A stretch of 64,000 bases of DNA from Nemertoderma westbladi. Its lineage: Eukaryota; Xenacoelomorpha; Nemertodermatida; Nemertodermatidae. The DNA lies in the NCBI GenBank assembly GCA_032718475.1, contig JAUCBJ010004046.1, forward strand, positions 1 through 64,000. Reading direction: 5' to 3'. Below the pieces are notes generated by a model, which worked only from the letters and a program-made list of their open reading frames with translations, had not been told where the DNA came from and made no database searches. Within the stretch, counting starts at the first letter, position 1. The number at the start of each line of letters is the position of its first letter. Shown in pieces: positions 24,326 through 36,914 of the stretch. Both the position numbers and the translations under genes were made by a program.

Positions 24326-25440
24326 ATATTGTATATAATTGGTATCTATCACATCATGTTTCCAGTAGATGCAGTAATTTAATGATGCTAAAGTCATTGG
24401 TAATAAAATATAACGTATTTTATAGCAACAAACCCCAGGCTATCCAGTTAATTCCCTTAGAACATCAGCAAGTATTATTTAGCAACAAACCTCAGGCTAT
24501 GAGATAACTCGGTCAGGTGAAAAGGAATACATGAAATAGCAAAGGAACGGCTTCTTTGATACAAGGCTTAGGCTTATTAACTACCATTAAACAATTCTTG
24601 AAGCAGTCAAGTCTTGTAACTTTATGCCTGCCGCTTACAAATGCCTCAAGCTTTTTCAGAAAATAAGGCATCATGCTACCACTAGCGCACGCTACCTCTC
24701 TGTTTCAGCAGGTGTGTGAGGTACTGATCCCCAGTCTGTCCTGAGGGCCCGACAGGCTAATCTGTGTTGTATGGTCCACAAAGGGGGGGTCATTAACTCA
24801 GTCAAACCTGTGGCTGAGTAGCTATAATTGCTAGCTATATAAATCACCCTGACAATAGGAGGGCCTTTGTAATGCCAGTTACTAATGATATAGTTAAAAT
24901 ATACGTCGTTTTTACAACGCTGAACAGCAAATTACATAGAAGGAGAGGTAAGGTGTTTTACGATTAATACGCGAAGAAAAAACTTTGGTTTATTTTTCTC
25001 GTTAAAGTTTCACTTTCATGTAGAGTGTATTGTTAAATCGGGTTCTAGTTTATCTTGGACAATTAATTTTCTTGCCTTAAGCCACATAATGTTACGAGAG
25101 GTAAAAAAAATATACTGCCAATTAGAGTGACACAGTAACTAAGGCGAGTGAAGAATGCAATTACAGTTACTTCCTGTTACGACCGAATCTTTTGTTGAGA
25201 ATTCGCCTTCCCACCTGTTTTTTTTTTGTTTTCGCTAATCTGCATTGATTCACATTGGTATCCAAAGAGATTGAGTTGCTGATATTTTCTGTTATTCTGA
25301 TTTTTCATAATTTATCATACTTAGTCTGAACTCTGGTGTAATATTTCAATGATAAATATGATTGAAACAGTCTGTCGTAATGGAGTTCCGAATATTTGAA
25401 CGTTGATAACTCCCAAATGAAATGTAACCAAACTTGAAAC
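24326..25440. other. Intergenic DNA
   Basis: No gene seen. A phrase AGCAACAAACCYCAGGCTAT occurs twice, near 24424 and 24481. A GC-richer patch at about 24640-24800 carries no recognised domain. Confidence 0.45.
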
Positions 25441-25445
25441 GATAA

Positions 25446-26060
25446 CTGTAGCATTACGGCTACTGTAGCACTACGGCTACTGTATCACTACGGCTACTGT
25501 AGCACTACGGCTACTGTAGCATTACGGCTACTGTAGCGTAGCATTTCGGCTACTGTAGCATTACGGCTACTGTAGCACTACGGCTACTGTAGCATTACGG
25601 CTACTGTATAGCATTACGGATACTGTAGCATTACGGCTACTGTAGCATTACGGCTACTGTAGCGTAGCATTTCGGCTACTGTAGCATTACGGCTACTGTA
25701 GCTCTACGGCTACTGTAGCACTACGGCTACTGTAGAGCACTACGGCTACTGTAGCGTAGCATTTCGGCTACTGTAGCATTACGGCTACTGTAGCGTAGCA
25801 TTTCGGCTACTGTAGCATTTCGGCTACTGTAGCATTACGGCTCCTGTAGCATTACGGCTACTGTAGCATTACGGCTACTGTATAACATTACGGATACTAT
25901 AGCATTTCGCCTACTGTAGCATTACGGCTACTGTAGCATTACGGCTACTGTAGCAATACGGCTACTGTATCAGTTCGGCTACTGTAGCATTACGGCTACT
26001 GTAGCAGTTCGGCTACTGTAGCATTACGGCTACTGTATCGCATTACGATAACTGTAGAAT
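25446..26060. repeat. 17-bp hairpin minisatellite, about 36 units
   Basis: The unit is TACTGTAGCATTACGGC. Every standard unit contains the inverted pair GTAGC and GCTAC around a six-base loop. Several units carry an extra GTAGC-type insertion of 2-5 bases, so the phase slips along the array. Confidence 0.92.
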
Positions 26061-26149
26061 TACTTCTACTCACAGTCTCGATATAGCTACTCGTTTGTGT
26101 TGTCTTACTAATACGATCAATAAAAGTAAAAATTTATGCAAGAAAGCAA

Positions 26150-26374
26150 ACAGTCGGCCGAGGCCGGAGGCGACCCGAAGGCTCCTCTTTCCTCTAGCTG
26201 CTACCCGAGTGTATGGGTGGGCGCTACTTTGGCTAGATTTGCTCCCAGTAATTTAACTGGTACTAATTTTATCGACCCCAGTGGATAAAAGGCTGAGTGG
26301 ACCCTGGCGGGGTTGAACCTACAACCAATAGATTGCAGGCCCGGCGCTCAGCCAACTCAGCTACCCCGCCTTAA
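26150..26374 (-). mobile_element. tRNA-derived SINE, most complete copy (minus strand)
   Basis: Read on the minus strand it starts with GGCGGGGTAGCTGAGTTGGC (A-box region) and an anticodon-like CCTGCAATC loop, then the B box GGTTCAACCCC. A body follows with CCACTGGGGTCGATAAAA and GTACCAGTT, then GTAGCGCCCACCCATACACTCGGGTAGCAG, ending in a GAGGAGCCTTCGGGTCGCC segment. It is the reference copy that links the heads at 15828 and the fragment at 31497 into one family. Confidence 0.8.
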
Positions 26375-27102
26375 AAGTAAGATTTTCAGAATTATTGGCT
26401 TATTTATAAGGGAGGGGATGGGTAACTGTAATATATACCCCAAAATTATACATAATATTCTTATTCAATTGCATTTATTTTACTGGGGAAAGTAAAATAT
26501 CTAAATATAAGGGTAGGGTATAATATTATAAGATTTAATGTAATTATTATTATTAATTATTGTGAAAATAATTATATAAAATGATTTGTATTTAACCTGT
26601 TGATAAACAATTGAGTCATCCAACCACTGACAATCCATTGGTTGTTGAGTTTCCATGCCACCGTAGGCACGGCCTTCAGACAGTTCTAGAATTTGTTGTA
26701 ACCGAAGAATATAACCGATGGCGCAACGTAATGTTTTCACCTATAATGTAATACATAAATAATTAGCAATAAGTCGTTAGACTTGAATACTGTAAGTAAA
26801 AAAAGCCTCTGGCTACTGAGCTTGAGCAACAACGGCGCTAACAATTGTGATGAAATTTTGCATGAATAGATTTCTATGGGTACTTGTAAAATCGCGGTTT
26901 AAATTGAAACATCTCAAATTGTTTTATTTCGAAAAATAGCCCCATTATTAAACAATTGACACCTCGACTCCTCTCTGACTACTCTATCCGATAGAACAAA
27001 ATAACCATTTCGCTAACTGCTCTCTATCTTCCTTAATCACAACAGCTTTTATAATAAATATAGTTTGAAGTTGTCTAGACTTCAGTTCCGGGACTACCCT
27101 CA
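26375..27102. other. AT-rich intergenic DNA
   Basis: No gene. Short frames only. Confidence 0.5.
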
Positions 27103-27540
27103 CACTAATTTATTATCAGACAGAACTACAGTAAAAGCTTTTAATTGAATTGACTCGTACTGTCTCCTACGACTTGCTTCACGGGCCGCTAGACCCGTCT
27201 CTAGTGCATATGCATAATGCAAAGATTTTAATAATTGGTGCTACGTCACGATGTATATTAACTATTAGAGCTGTTAAATTCTGTCTAACAGCAGCACCTA
27301 ACATATTAATAGCAATGGGAAACAATTTTCGTGTTATTTATTTAAAGTATATCTCAGTTCCCTTCGCAAATTTTACGCATAAACGTAATGTTATAACTCA
27401 TTATTAGTGACATTTTACATAATGATTGTTTAATTTCAGGATTAACTTATATATACTGGCCCGAGTGGTTTGTGACACGAACGAAGGTAATGAGCGAGTG
27501 AAAATAAAGGATCGAGAATTAGAATACTATCTATTACATA
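27103..27540. repeat. Dispersed repeat blocks matching 14.9-15.3 kb
   Basis: 27103-27205 matches 15259-15348, including the CACGGGCCGCTAG block (here GACCCG, so the stem has one mismatch). 27462-27540 matches 14867-14945. The order of the two blocks is reversed between the two places. A DNA transposon remnant is possible but no ends were found. Confidence 0.55.
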
Positions 27541-28945
27541 TTCTTTGCATTATATAACATTTCTTTAGAATAAGTTGCCACTACAAACGGCAACTTTCTC
27601 TTGATCGATAATTAACATATTATTAATTCGCCGAGAACGGATTTCGAATGCCTTCGCCATTGCTCATTCTCCATTCTTGTGTTGATAGACTGGTATGTAT
27701 AGCCAACATGCTACATTGTGCTATGTATAGCATTAACAAACATGCTATAATGCAAAGATGTTACTATGACTCATATTAGGCTCAACTGATGAGCGTGTGA
27801 GATTTGGGTACTATGTTGTGAATAATATGGCTCGAATAGGCAGACAGTTGGGGTAAATTTAAACAGAATAATGGTGATGTGTGTCAAAATTTACACACTT
27901 GGCATTTCTAGGGGTAGTCAAAATCTGGCCTTTCTAGTGTTAAAGAACACAAAAGGGCCTTAACAACAAAATAAACGAACAGGATTAACTGCATATATAT
28001 TCCTCGCCCGACCGCACAATACACACTCAAACTAAATCCAAACTCCGGACAACCCGCTGACACTTACAAAGTCAGCGGAGACATTGTCACAAAGCCCGGC
28101 CCCTTTACACCAATAGGTTCCCCGCCTAGCTAATACCTGAACCATATACCAGCCAACCTATTATTGCCCTAAACTAAGACAGATGTCGTTTATAGTTACC
28201 CATATAATTTCTATTATTACGGAGGTTTTAAACTGCCACTTGGTAATCCGATGCCTTGTGTGTGGAATGTTATTGTTAAACTTATAATTATTGTTTCTGC
28301 TGGATTCCAGTTAAATAAATTATTTAGGATAAAATATAAATAAATTATTATTTTATGATTGAGTTTAACCAATTTTTATAATGGGTCAGAATGAAAAAAG
28401 TTGCTGTTATTACGTTACAACTTTGCTTTACTTCGCTACTGACAACTCCGCGTAGGACTTACCTTTGTTCACTTAGGCCCGCCCTGCACTAGCAACTATT
28501 CATTGTCACAGGATTTTTATAGGACGGCGGGGCGATTTTGACTGCAGACATATATTGATTTGTAGTTTACCCAAAGTAGCTTAATAATTATAGGAGGGGA
28601 GGGGGGGGGGTGTGGCTAAGGTCTAAATATATTTTTAGAAATATTATTATTATAATTCGTTGATTTAAGAGATAATTTAACGTGTGGGGAGTGTCAGCAT
28701 GTTTATTTTCGTTTTAAATGTTCGCTACAAGCCGTTTCCGTTTTCCGTAAAAGTTTCCCAATACTCTAAATTACAGACCCTAATTACATATAAATTTAAC
28801 TAACCTTTGATAGTTTTTTATTTTTCGGTTGAGTTGGAATGTGTTTCCTCAGATGTATAAAGCCGTCGTTCACTAACTGAACTCGTTTTCTCTCCCTTGC
28901 GTTTCTCTTGGCAACTATATGGGGAGGTTTCATCGGCTCCTCTGC
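27541..28945. other. Intergenic DNA
   Basis: No gene or named element seen. There is a short G run near 28598-28610 and otherwise mixed AT-rich sequence. Confidence 0.45.
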
Positions 28946-28947
28946 AA

Positions 28948-29450
28948 GTACCACCACAAATATAATGTACCCCTAAGTACCACCACAAATATAATGTACC
29001 ACCAAGTACCACCACAAATGTACCACCAAGTACCACCACAAATGTACCACCAAGTACCACCACAAATGGACTACCAAGTACCACCACAAATGTACCACCA
29101 AGTACCACCACAAATGTACCACCTAGTACCACTACAAATGTACCACCAAGTACCACCACAAATGTACCACCAAGTACCACCACAAATGTACCACCAAGTA
29201 CCACTACAAATGTACCACCAAGTACCACCACAAATGTACCACCAAGTACCACCACAAATGTACCACCAAGTACCACCACAAATGTACCACCAAGTACCAC
29301 CACAAATGTACCACCAAGTACCACCAGAAATGTACCACCAAGTACCACCAGAAATGTACCACCAAGTCACACCAGAAATGTACCACCAAGTCACACCAGA
29401 AATGTACCACCAAGTACCACCACAAATGGACCACCAATGCACCACAGCAA
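28948..29450. repeat. 24-bp minisatellite, about 20 units, decaying to 29700
   Basis: The unit is close to GTACCACCACAAATGTACCACCAA. It is open in several frames on both strands because the unit length is a multiple of three, giving MYHQVPPQ and VVVLGGTF repeats. Beyond 29450 the same words continue in degenerate form to about 29700. Confidence 0.9.
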
Positions 29451-29700
29451 ATAAACCACATCGTACAACCGCAAATGTTTCGCATATTCCCACATAAAAC
29501 CACAATTGTACCACAAAATACCAATACAATTGTACCACCAAGTACCACCACAAGTATCCCATGTATCAAGTAGTACCACCACTGATGAATCACCAAGTAC
29601 CATCATAAATGTACCACCATCTACCATCACAAATGTACCACCTAGTTAAACCAAAAGTGTACCACCATGTACCACCACTAATGAACCAACTATAGTACCA

Positions 29701-29887
29701 CCATAAATCTATTACCAGGAAAAATCTTCAAATTATAACAATCTTGCTTGTCGTAACATTGCCAAAAATCTTAAATTAATTTAATTTATTGAGATAAATT
29801 AAGTGTATTGGAGAAATTAAACATTGATACAATAACTAATCATAACATTAGATAATTTGTCAAGTTTTTAATTATACTTTCATTAAT
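29701..29887. other. Short AT-rich spacer
   Basis: Nothing recognisable between the two minisatellites. Confidence 0.4.
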
Positions 29888-30645
29888 ATTCTGTGAATTT
29901 AGCCTACCTGTTACAACATTAGGATTGTGAATTTAGCCTACCCTGTTACAACATTAGGATTGTAAATTTAGCCTACCTGTTACAACATTAGGATTGTGAA
30001 TTTAGCCTACCTGTTACAACATTAGGATTGTGAATTTAGCCTACCTGTTACATTAGGATTGTGAATTTAGCCTACCTGTTACAACATTAGGATTGTGAAT
30101 TTAGCCTACCTGTTACAACATTAGGATTGTGAATTTAGCCTACCTGTTACAACATTAGGATTGTGAATTTAGCCTACCTGTTACAACATTAGGATTGTGA
30201 ATTTAGCCTACCTGTTACAACATTAGGATTGTGAATTTAGCCTATCTGTTACAACATTAGGATTGTGAATTTAGCCTACCTGTTACAACATTACGATTGT
30301 GAATTTAACCTACCTGTTACAACATTAGGATTGTGAATTTAGCCTACCTGTTACAACATTAGGATTGTGAATTTAGCCTACCTGTTACAACATTAGGATT
30401 GTGAATTTAGCCTACCTGTTACAACATTAGGATTGTGAATTTAGCCTACCTGTTACAACATTAGGATTGTGAATTTAGCCTACCTGTTACAACATTAGGA
30501 TTGTGAATTTAGCCTACCTGTTACAACATTAGGATTGTGAATTTAGCCTATCTGTTACAACATTAGGATTGTGAATTTAGCCTACCTGTTACAACATTAC
30601 GATTGTGAATTTAACCTACCTGTTACAACATTAGGATTATTAGAT
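29888..30645. repeat. 34-bp minisatellite, about 22 units
   Basis: The unit is TGTGAATTTAGCCTACCTGT followed by TACAACATTAGGAT. Most units are identical. A block with a distinctive pair of variants (CCTATCTG, then TTACGATT with TTTAACC) occurs twice, near 30240-30310 and 30545-30620, showing block duplication. Confidence 0.93.
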
Positions 30646-31496
30646 TTTCTTCGAATTTGGTTATTCCCTGTTAAGGAATTGTTGGATGGTTTCAGAATAG
30701 ATCTTTTAGCATTCAATGAATGTAAACCGTTGTGTCTCCGTAACATAAAACCAACTGGATTGTTGAATTTTGTTAAAACCATTGTTCTCAAATTAAAAAA
30801 CAATATTTAGAAACATTTAAGTTTTATTTAAACAATATAATATTATATAGGTAATTAGCTTTTCCCAAAATAGTTATCAACTTTCTAATATTCTTTAGTT
30901 GATTGTTAGGGCGCAAATAGCCAATGAAATTTCAGTAAACTTATTTCTCAGCTCTTATTGGTGCTTATAAATGGGATACTTGTGGTTACAGTTAGGCATC
31001 CTTTGAAGGCCACCCAATTTATACACAGTATATATAACTCATTAATATTTCATAAACTCATTACAATGCGTAAGTAACTTTTGGCTTTAAACCAAAGGCG
31101 AAATGCGTGATTAATTGAGATCTTATTAAGGTATATGAGACACGAACCCTAATTGAGCGAATAATAAACAATTAATATTGATTATAATTCGGTTCGTGAA
31201 AGCATTGCATCTAATTTTCGGTCATTTCCGCAGCGTTGGTCGTGCGACTAACTGAATGCGCTGAATAGTTTGTGTAACGAAACGAAATAGTAATAAAACT
31301 GTCTGTCGTCTTGAAGAATGTATTATACGATTAAGAAGCTTGAACAAACATATAATCAATGTTACAAAATTAAATTTTACAAAAAGTAATGTGAAAATAC
31401 GTCGCAAACATTTGCGTGACATACATAGTATGTATATCATATCAGCGCCCTTGCGTGACATACCGGTACTTAGTATGCATATGCATATCAGAGTGA
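30646..31496. other. Intergenic DNA
   Basis: No gene seen. A small stem CTTTTGG-CTTTAAA-CCAAAGG type sequence lies near 31078-31098. Confidence 0.4.
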
Positions 31497-31580
31497 AACA
31501 CGAAACACCGGAAGCAACTCGAAGGCTCCTCTCTCTTGGCTGTTACCTTAAGGCAGTGAGGGCGCCACTTTTTAGTTAAC
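31497..31580 (-). mobile_element. SINE 3' fragment (minus strand)
   Basis: Aligns to the 3' part of the SINE at 26150-26374. Shared phrases are AGTGGCGCCC, AGCCAAGAGAGAGGAGCCTTCGAG and TTGCTTCCGG. The tRNA-like head is missing. Confidence 0.6.
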
Positions 31581-31808
31581 TTTCTTAGGGTTTGGGTTAG
31601 ATGAAAGCTTTAGTTACGGTTCAGACCCGACAAACTATGAACTATCATCCTAACCAATACAATAAACCAAATTACCGGAATATATTTTGCTAATCGGATG
31701 AAAATGCTTGGAGGTACGAATATATGGTACTGGATATGGTACTGGACATGGAACCGAAATTTCAAGTCGTTTTTAACCTTATCATTGTTTACCTTAACTT
31801 CTGCCCAG

Positions 31809-31992
31809 CAATCTGTCATCGGAGCTGGGTGGTACCGGTACCGGATCCGCGGATTCCGTATCGTCGTCCGAATCTCCCTCTGACTACGATACAATCGAAA
31901 ACTCAGAGGAACCTTCTGAATCGCTGCTGAGATCCGCATTGTCTTCCGAATCGTCGGCCGAAGCCTGGAAGCCGAATCGTCTTCAAATCTGA
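31809..31992 (+). CDS. Possible terminal exon of an unrecognised gene
   Basis: After a pyrimidine-rich tract and a CAG acceptor ending at 31808, one frame stays open for about 60 codons to TGA at 31990-31992. The product is acidic and Ser-rich, with repeats of SSES and SEE type, and unlike the surrounding chance frames. There is no ATG in the frame, so it would have to be a last exon, with upstream exons I could not find. It may also be chance. Confidence 0.22.
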
Positions 31993-33729
31993 AATCCTAA
32001 ACGTCTCAAAGGTAGAGTTGTAGGCCTTGGGTAAGTTTATGTGGGCTCCATTAATTATTGGTTAGGCCTATACAGTTTCAGTTTCTATAACATAGTAACG
32101 AATTACTACCAATACTTACACTAGTAGGCTATGGTTTAGTCACAGCCAAGGCCTGTGCGTGCAGTGCAGTCCAGTATGTCCAGCACAGCGCAGTGCAGAC
32201 AAACTGTAGCCTACCTGCCAGCCTGCCGACCTGCCTGCCTGCCTACAGCAGTACAGCTACTATAAACTCTAATTGCATAATCATTCAAATTTCCCTCCAA
32301 ATTTCAACTACATAGAGCGCGGCTGAGGCCTAGAAAAAACATTCATCAAGAGTGCTGAATGAATAAATGTAAGTCATGATAAAGATATATTAAAAATAAG
32401 ACATACCAAGTATGTCACAGCGCCCTACTACATGCCATACGGACCATGTATGTCTTAGTACGAATAGGGATAGGCATTGCAAACTCCTTCCTGCATTTAG
32501 TGTAAGTGGAAGCGAGGCCAACGTAGTTAACTATCGAATTAATTTTGAACCGCATTGAAGAACTAATACTACGAGATTGTAGGGTAGGAAGGGACTGGGC
32601 AGCAAACAACTCTCAAGATGATACCTATACACATTTTGTAGATCACACTGTGGAGCGGCAAACGTCCGAGTAAACTGTAGATTATTTGATTATCCACATA
32701 CGATCCTCCGTGTAACAACCCCGAAGGGCCCTCCGATATTCAAACTCCAATTTGTTGGAGTCATTGTTGCTGAGCGATCCAACTAGGAACCTAACTGAAT
32801 AAGTGCTAGAAGGTATAGCTATCGTGCGCCGACAAACCGACAGTGAATACCGTAAATATTTATTGGATTCTCAATCGCAGATGCTGAAGCACTCAAAAGT
32901 CATCCCCTCCCTGGGAAAATCAACGCAAATACAACAGGTGATTACACCCAAAAAATAACAGGTAACCTCTTTCTATAATGACGTTCGTCTATTGTTTTGG
33001 TTATAATAATGTGCCACTATAACCTGCTCCTTTACCTTTATTAATACTTGAACATTGAGGTGAAATATTAATTAACCAAGATAGGATTTGCAAAAATTCC
33101 CCACCTCCACCCCCCTCAAAGGTGGTCATCAAAGTTACAATAAAGGCACATCCACATTTTTAATTATTAAACACTTAAATAAATAAAAAAAAAAAATAGC
33201 TGGTATAATATACTGTAGTTTAAAAAAGATGTATAAATTTGTTCTCAGAGTTTAAAATAATGTGGGTAATTAATTCTGTAAAATATAGTTATCACAATCA
33301 CCATCATATGCACCATCATGTCACGGGTTGACTGGTGAAAAGTGAAATTAGTATAATAGTTCGGCTAACGCCTCCTAAGCCTAAGGCTAAGGCATATACT
33401 GTACTACCTAACCTATGTTTCTACGCTACTAGACTACTATGTAGGCTGCTATAGAAGTAGAAGACCTTGCTCCTTGCTATAGGCCTAGGCCTTGTTATAA
33501 CCAGCATAACCAGATGAATTTAATTTGAATTAAATTTATTAATGTAATACAGTATAATGAATGACCTGTCAATAAAATTGTTTAAAATGCTTTGCATACT
33601 GTTTGACAGAGGACCCACATGAAAACGAGACTGAGACTCTTCAGGTCATCCTGGACAAACTGTAATTTAGGAGATTTAGGGGATCTTATTCTGTATCTTA
33701 CTTGATAAGCTGTTTAGGAAATTAAGAAA
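31993..33729. other. Intergenic DNA
   Basis: No gene seen. It contains short CTGCC repeats near 32216-32248 and several TAGGCCT words. Confidence 0.45.
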
Positions 33730-34786
33730 TTCCAAAGTAGGTTGCTTCGTGGGGTCTGTATATTTTGGGGCGGTTGGTTATGCCGATGACCTAATTTTGT
33801 TATGTCCGTCCATCGTAGGCCTTCAGCATATGGTTAAATTGTGCGAAGAGTTTGCATCGGAAAACAAATTAATATTCAGCACGAATCCGAATCCGGACAA
33901 GTCCAAGTCAAAGTGTATAGCTTTCGGGCGGGTCTGAGTTAAGCCTTTAGCGACAATTAAGTTGAACGGTTCGCCTCATCCATGGGTTAAGGAGGCGCTG
34001 CATCTCGGAAACCTTCTTGACTTTAAAAACTCAATGGAATCTGATATCGTGCGTAAACGAGGGCAGTTTATAGGCAAATTGAATGCCTTAAGGCAGGAAC
34101 TATATTTCTAGGACCCGTTTGTGCTTTGCAATGTAAAACGTAGTTATTGCACTAGTTTCTACGGTAGTAACCTGTGGAACCTTTTTTCGCCAACATGTAT
34201 AAGAATTTTTAGCACCTGGAATGTAAATGTTAGAATGATTTTTGGATTACCATTTAATTCTCATCGATATATTGTTGAAAACCTAGTGCAATTTAAACAC
34301 CCGTGTATTATGCTTTACTCTCAGTTCGTTTCATTTTGTTTATCATTACGTAGGTCTAACAAAATGTGCATTAGTTTTCTTGCTAATATACAGTATGTTT
34401 AGTTAATTGTCGTACCCGGTCTGGGAGAAATTTACGAGAAATAGGAAACATTTGTAACATTTTAATCTTGAATTGCTGACATCTCGTGCGGTATCTAATC
34501 TTGCTTATGTACCGTTACTGAACGCAGATAAGTGGCGAGTTAATTTTTGTAGGGAAATTATTTGGTGCCTAAATAACGGAGGTATTGTAGATGGCTTTAC
34601 CCGCCAGGAATTGAGTAATATTTGAAATAGTGTATCTTCATCATAATTAATTACCGTACCTTCTTAGAGCTGCAGTACTTAGACATATCATATTATTTTA
34701 TAGTGCTCGTATTATTACCCTATTGTGCTTTGTGTACCCATCTGTATATTTGGTGTACGAAATTAAATTAAATAAATTAAATAAAT
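33730..34786 (+). pseudogene. LINE-C reverse transcriptase remnant (L2/CR1-like)
   Basis: The frame 33749-33937 carries the catalytic block GYADDLILLCPS, then a long helix and KSKCIAFGR. A second frame, 34121-34402, carries the C-terminal FYGSNLWNL...WNVNVRMIFGLPFNSHRY pattern typical of jockey-superfamily elements. The frames are separated by stops. The 3' end is probably the AAATTAAATTAAATAAATT tail near 34760-34790. It is unrelated to LINE-A and LINE-B at word level. Confidence 0.7.
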
Positions 34787-34789
34787 AAA

Positions 34790-35100
34790 TAAGTATTTAT
34801 TTTGGGGGAAAATGTATTTATTTTGGGCAAATTTGTATTTATTTTTGGAACATTTGTATTTAATTTGGGAAAATTTGTATTTATATTTGGGGGTTTTCTC
34901 ATTTATTTTGGTGGGAATAATTGGATTTCGGGAGCATTAATTTATTTTGATGTTGAATAATTTATTTTGGTGTTTGAATAATTTTATTTGGGGTGACTTT
35001 ATTAAATTTGGAGTTGAATAATTTTTTTGGGGTAACATTATTTAAATTGGTGTAATATTATTTTTTTGGTGAAATCTTTATCAATTTTGGTGTGACTTTA
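34790..35100. repeat. Degenerate repeat of about 22 bp, GTATTTATTTTGGGGAAAA type
   Basis: Roughly a dozen diverged units directly after the LINE-C tail. This suggests that the tail region was expanded and then decayed. Confidence 0.6.
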
Positions 35101-35621
35101 ATTGGTACCGGTAGCCATTATATTACAGTATTATTAGTAGTATTTCGATTAGCATTAGAGTTTGCATATCTGATTTACCAAATGGTGATGATAATATCAA
35201 TGGATATATTAGACTAATGACTAATTTGATACAAATTATTATTATTATAGCAGGTTTCATGTCTCAATAATTTTTTAACCTCCAGCCGACATTAACAACT
35301 CAATACCTAAACTTGAAAGTAGCAGTCTTTAATGGCATGAATTATTGTCATTTAAAAACAAATAATTCAAGCGCGATATGATTGGTAGGCCTGTTAAAGC
35401 TTTTGCGACTAAAATTCACATATTAGCAATTCGCTGTTCTACTCCAAAACAAGAGAATGGGCAAGTATTTCGTCAGAATTCCCCAGAACTAAAACCATAC
35501 GCCCTGAAGTATTCGGTTACCTTAGTTACTAAGTTATGAACGGCCAACAGAAACTATCTTTGAACAGCCAATCGAGCTGCTTTTCATTTTCCCATCTCTA
35601 TTTTCCAGGTCTACTGTAGTA
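35101..35621. other. Intergenic DNA
   Basis: No gene seen. Confidence 0.4.
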
Positions 35622-35915
35622 AGCCCAAACTACAGCTTCGACTCCATCCATAGAGGTAAAATGTTTGAAATCCTAAGAGCTTATGGAATACCAGAAGTAA
35701 TTGTTGCAGGCATTGGATTGTTATATTGTGACACAGAAGCGCAGGTACTCTCACCAGATGGTGAATCTGAGTTTTTCTCAATCCTGGCTGGCGTACTGCA
35801 AGGTGACACATTAGCACCATCACTATTTGTAATTGTGCTGGAATACTCAATGACTGAATGAGGACGGCCACAAAGGGTGAAGATCTGGGATTCACACTTC
35901 AAGAACGCAGAAGTA
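35622..35915 (+). pseudogene. LINE-B reverse transcriptase fragment (plus strand)
   Basis: Encodes FDSIHRGKMFEILRAYGIPE and LAGVLQGDTLAP. It is nearly identical to 37700-37995 on the other strand. It ends inside the gene at an AGAAGTAGTACTACTAC run, where it meets the tail of a LINE-A copy. Confidence 0.8.
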
Positions 35916-36662
35916 GTACTACTACTAGGATCGACATGCTGCATTGCACCTGCTTTTTTAAGAATGCTGTGCCGGCTTGTCGACAAAATTGCGCCGCCAC
36001 AACTCCCTATCACCCATGACATTTGCTAGATTATCCGCATCTTCAAGGCCAGTGTCCTTTAAGATGCGTCTCAAGAAAGTCATGGGCTGTCCACCATGCT
36101 TATTCACTCCACGAGGCTGCCAAAGTACAAGATTATGCACTGGCTGGTCCTCACGGCGAAAGCAATGTCCTGCAAAGCGGATGCGATTTTGTTCTTGTGT
36201 CAAGCTTGGGGGAACCATGAGACACATCCAATGTTATATACTGTGGTGTCTGGTTGGAGATGTGTGCATTGTACTTGACACAATGAACCCGGCGTAGCCT
36301 TCTTGTGAACGTGCCATCCAGAGATCTGGTGTCATCAGCAGTTAGAGCCCAGCATGGACTCCCATAGAGGAGTACTGGAACTACTGCTGCTCTAAATAAA
36401 CGGACCTTAAGTTTCCGATTAATTCTCGGCGACTTCCAAATCCTAGAAAGCCTATTCAAGGCTGCCCATGCCTTTCCCTTACGTATTCGAAGGTCCTCAC
36501 CTGACTTCAGGATCGGATCCATGGTCCCAGGTAACAGAAGTCGTCCACATGCTCAAGCATACCATCCTTTGAGCTTATGCTCATCCAATCAGAGACTTGC
36601 TGAGGACTTTCAAAGTTAACTGTCAGAATTTTGGTCTTTCTAGAGTTAATAAAAAGACCAAC
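35906..36662 (-). pseudogene. LINE-A 3' fragment (minus strand)
   Basis: Minus-strand frames at 36522-36151 and 36227-35958 give the IWKSPRI, VLLYGSPCWALT, FAGHCFRRED and NVMGDRELW blocks. The TAG-rich tail is at about 35906-35935. It is 5' truncated within the reverse transcriptase and broken by a frameshift near 36190. Confidence 0.82.
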
Positions 36663-36914
36663 ATAATAATTTTTATTTTTTTTATTATTTCGCTACACTT
36701 TACATAGTTTTAACAGTTAACAACAGTTAAAACGTGTCCATTTTATTTTATTTTTTTTTAAATATTGTATACTTGATATTCCGAATCTAATATGAAAGCC
36801 ATTTTCAATTTCCCCAAAAAAATGTTCAGATATAATTCAAGAGCACGCAATTTCAGACGTAAATCGTTATAGTTCTGAAGATTTTATTATCTAGAATATT
36901 AATTTCAAGCTTTT
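36663..36914. other. AT-rich spacer
   Basis: T-rich runs, no gene. Confidence 0.4.

Noticed and set aside
15887-24397. Very long minus-strand open frames (up to 856 codons) in the 36-bp and 44-bp arrays
   Set aside because: They follow from stop-free repeat units. Several frames are open at once, with no start context, exon signals or family resemblance.
28818-29630. Open frames on both strands with MYHQVPPQ or VVVLGGTF repeats
   Set aside because: A 24-bp unit without stops explains them.
15951-30645. CRISPR array appearance
   Set aside because: Units are contiguous with no unique spacers and no cas genes, and the DNA is eukaryotic.
30571-30810. 79-codon frame at the end of the 34-bp array
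   Set aside because: It starts inside the repeat and shows no family features.
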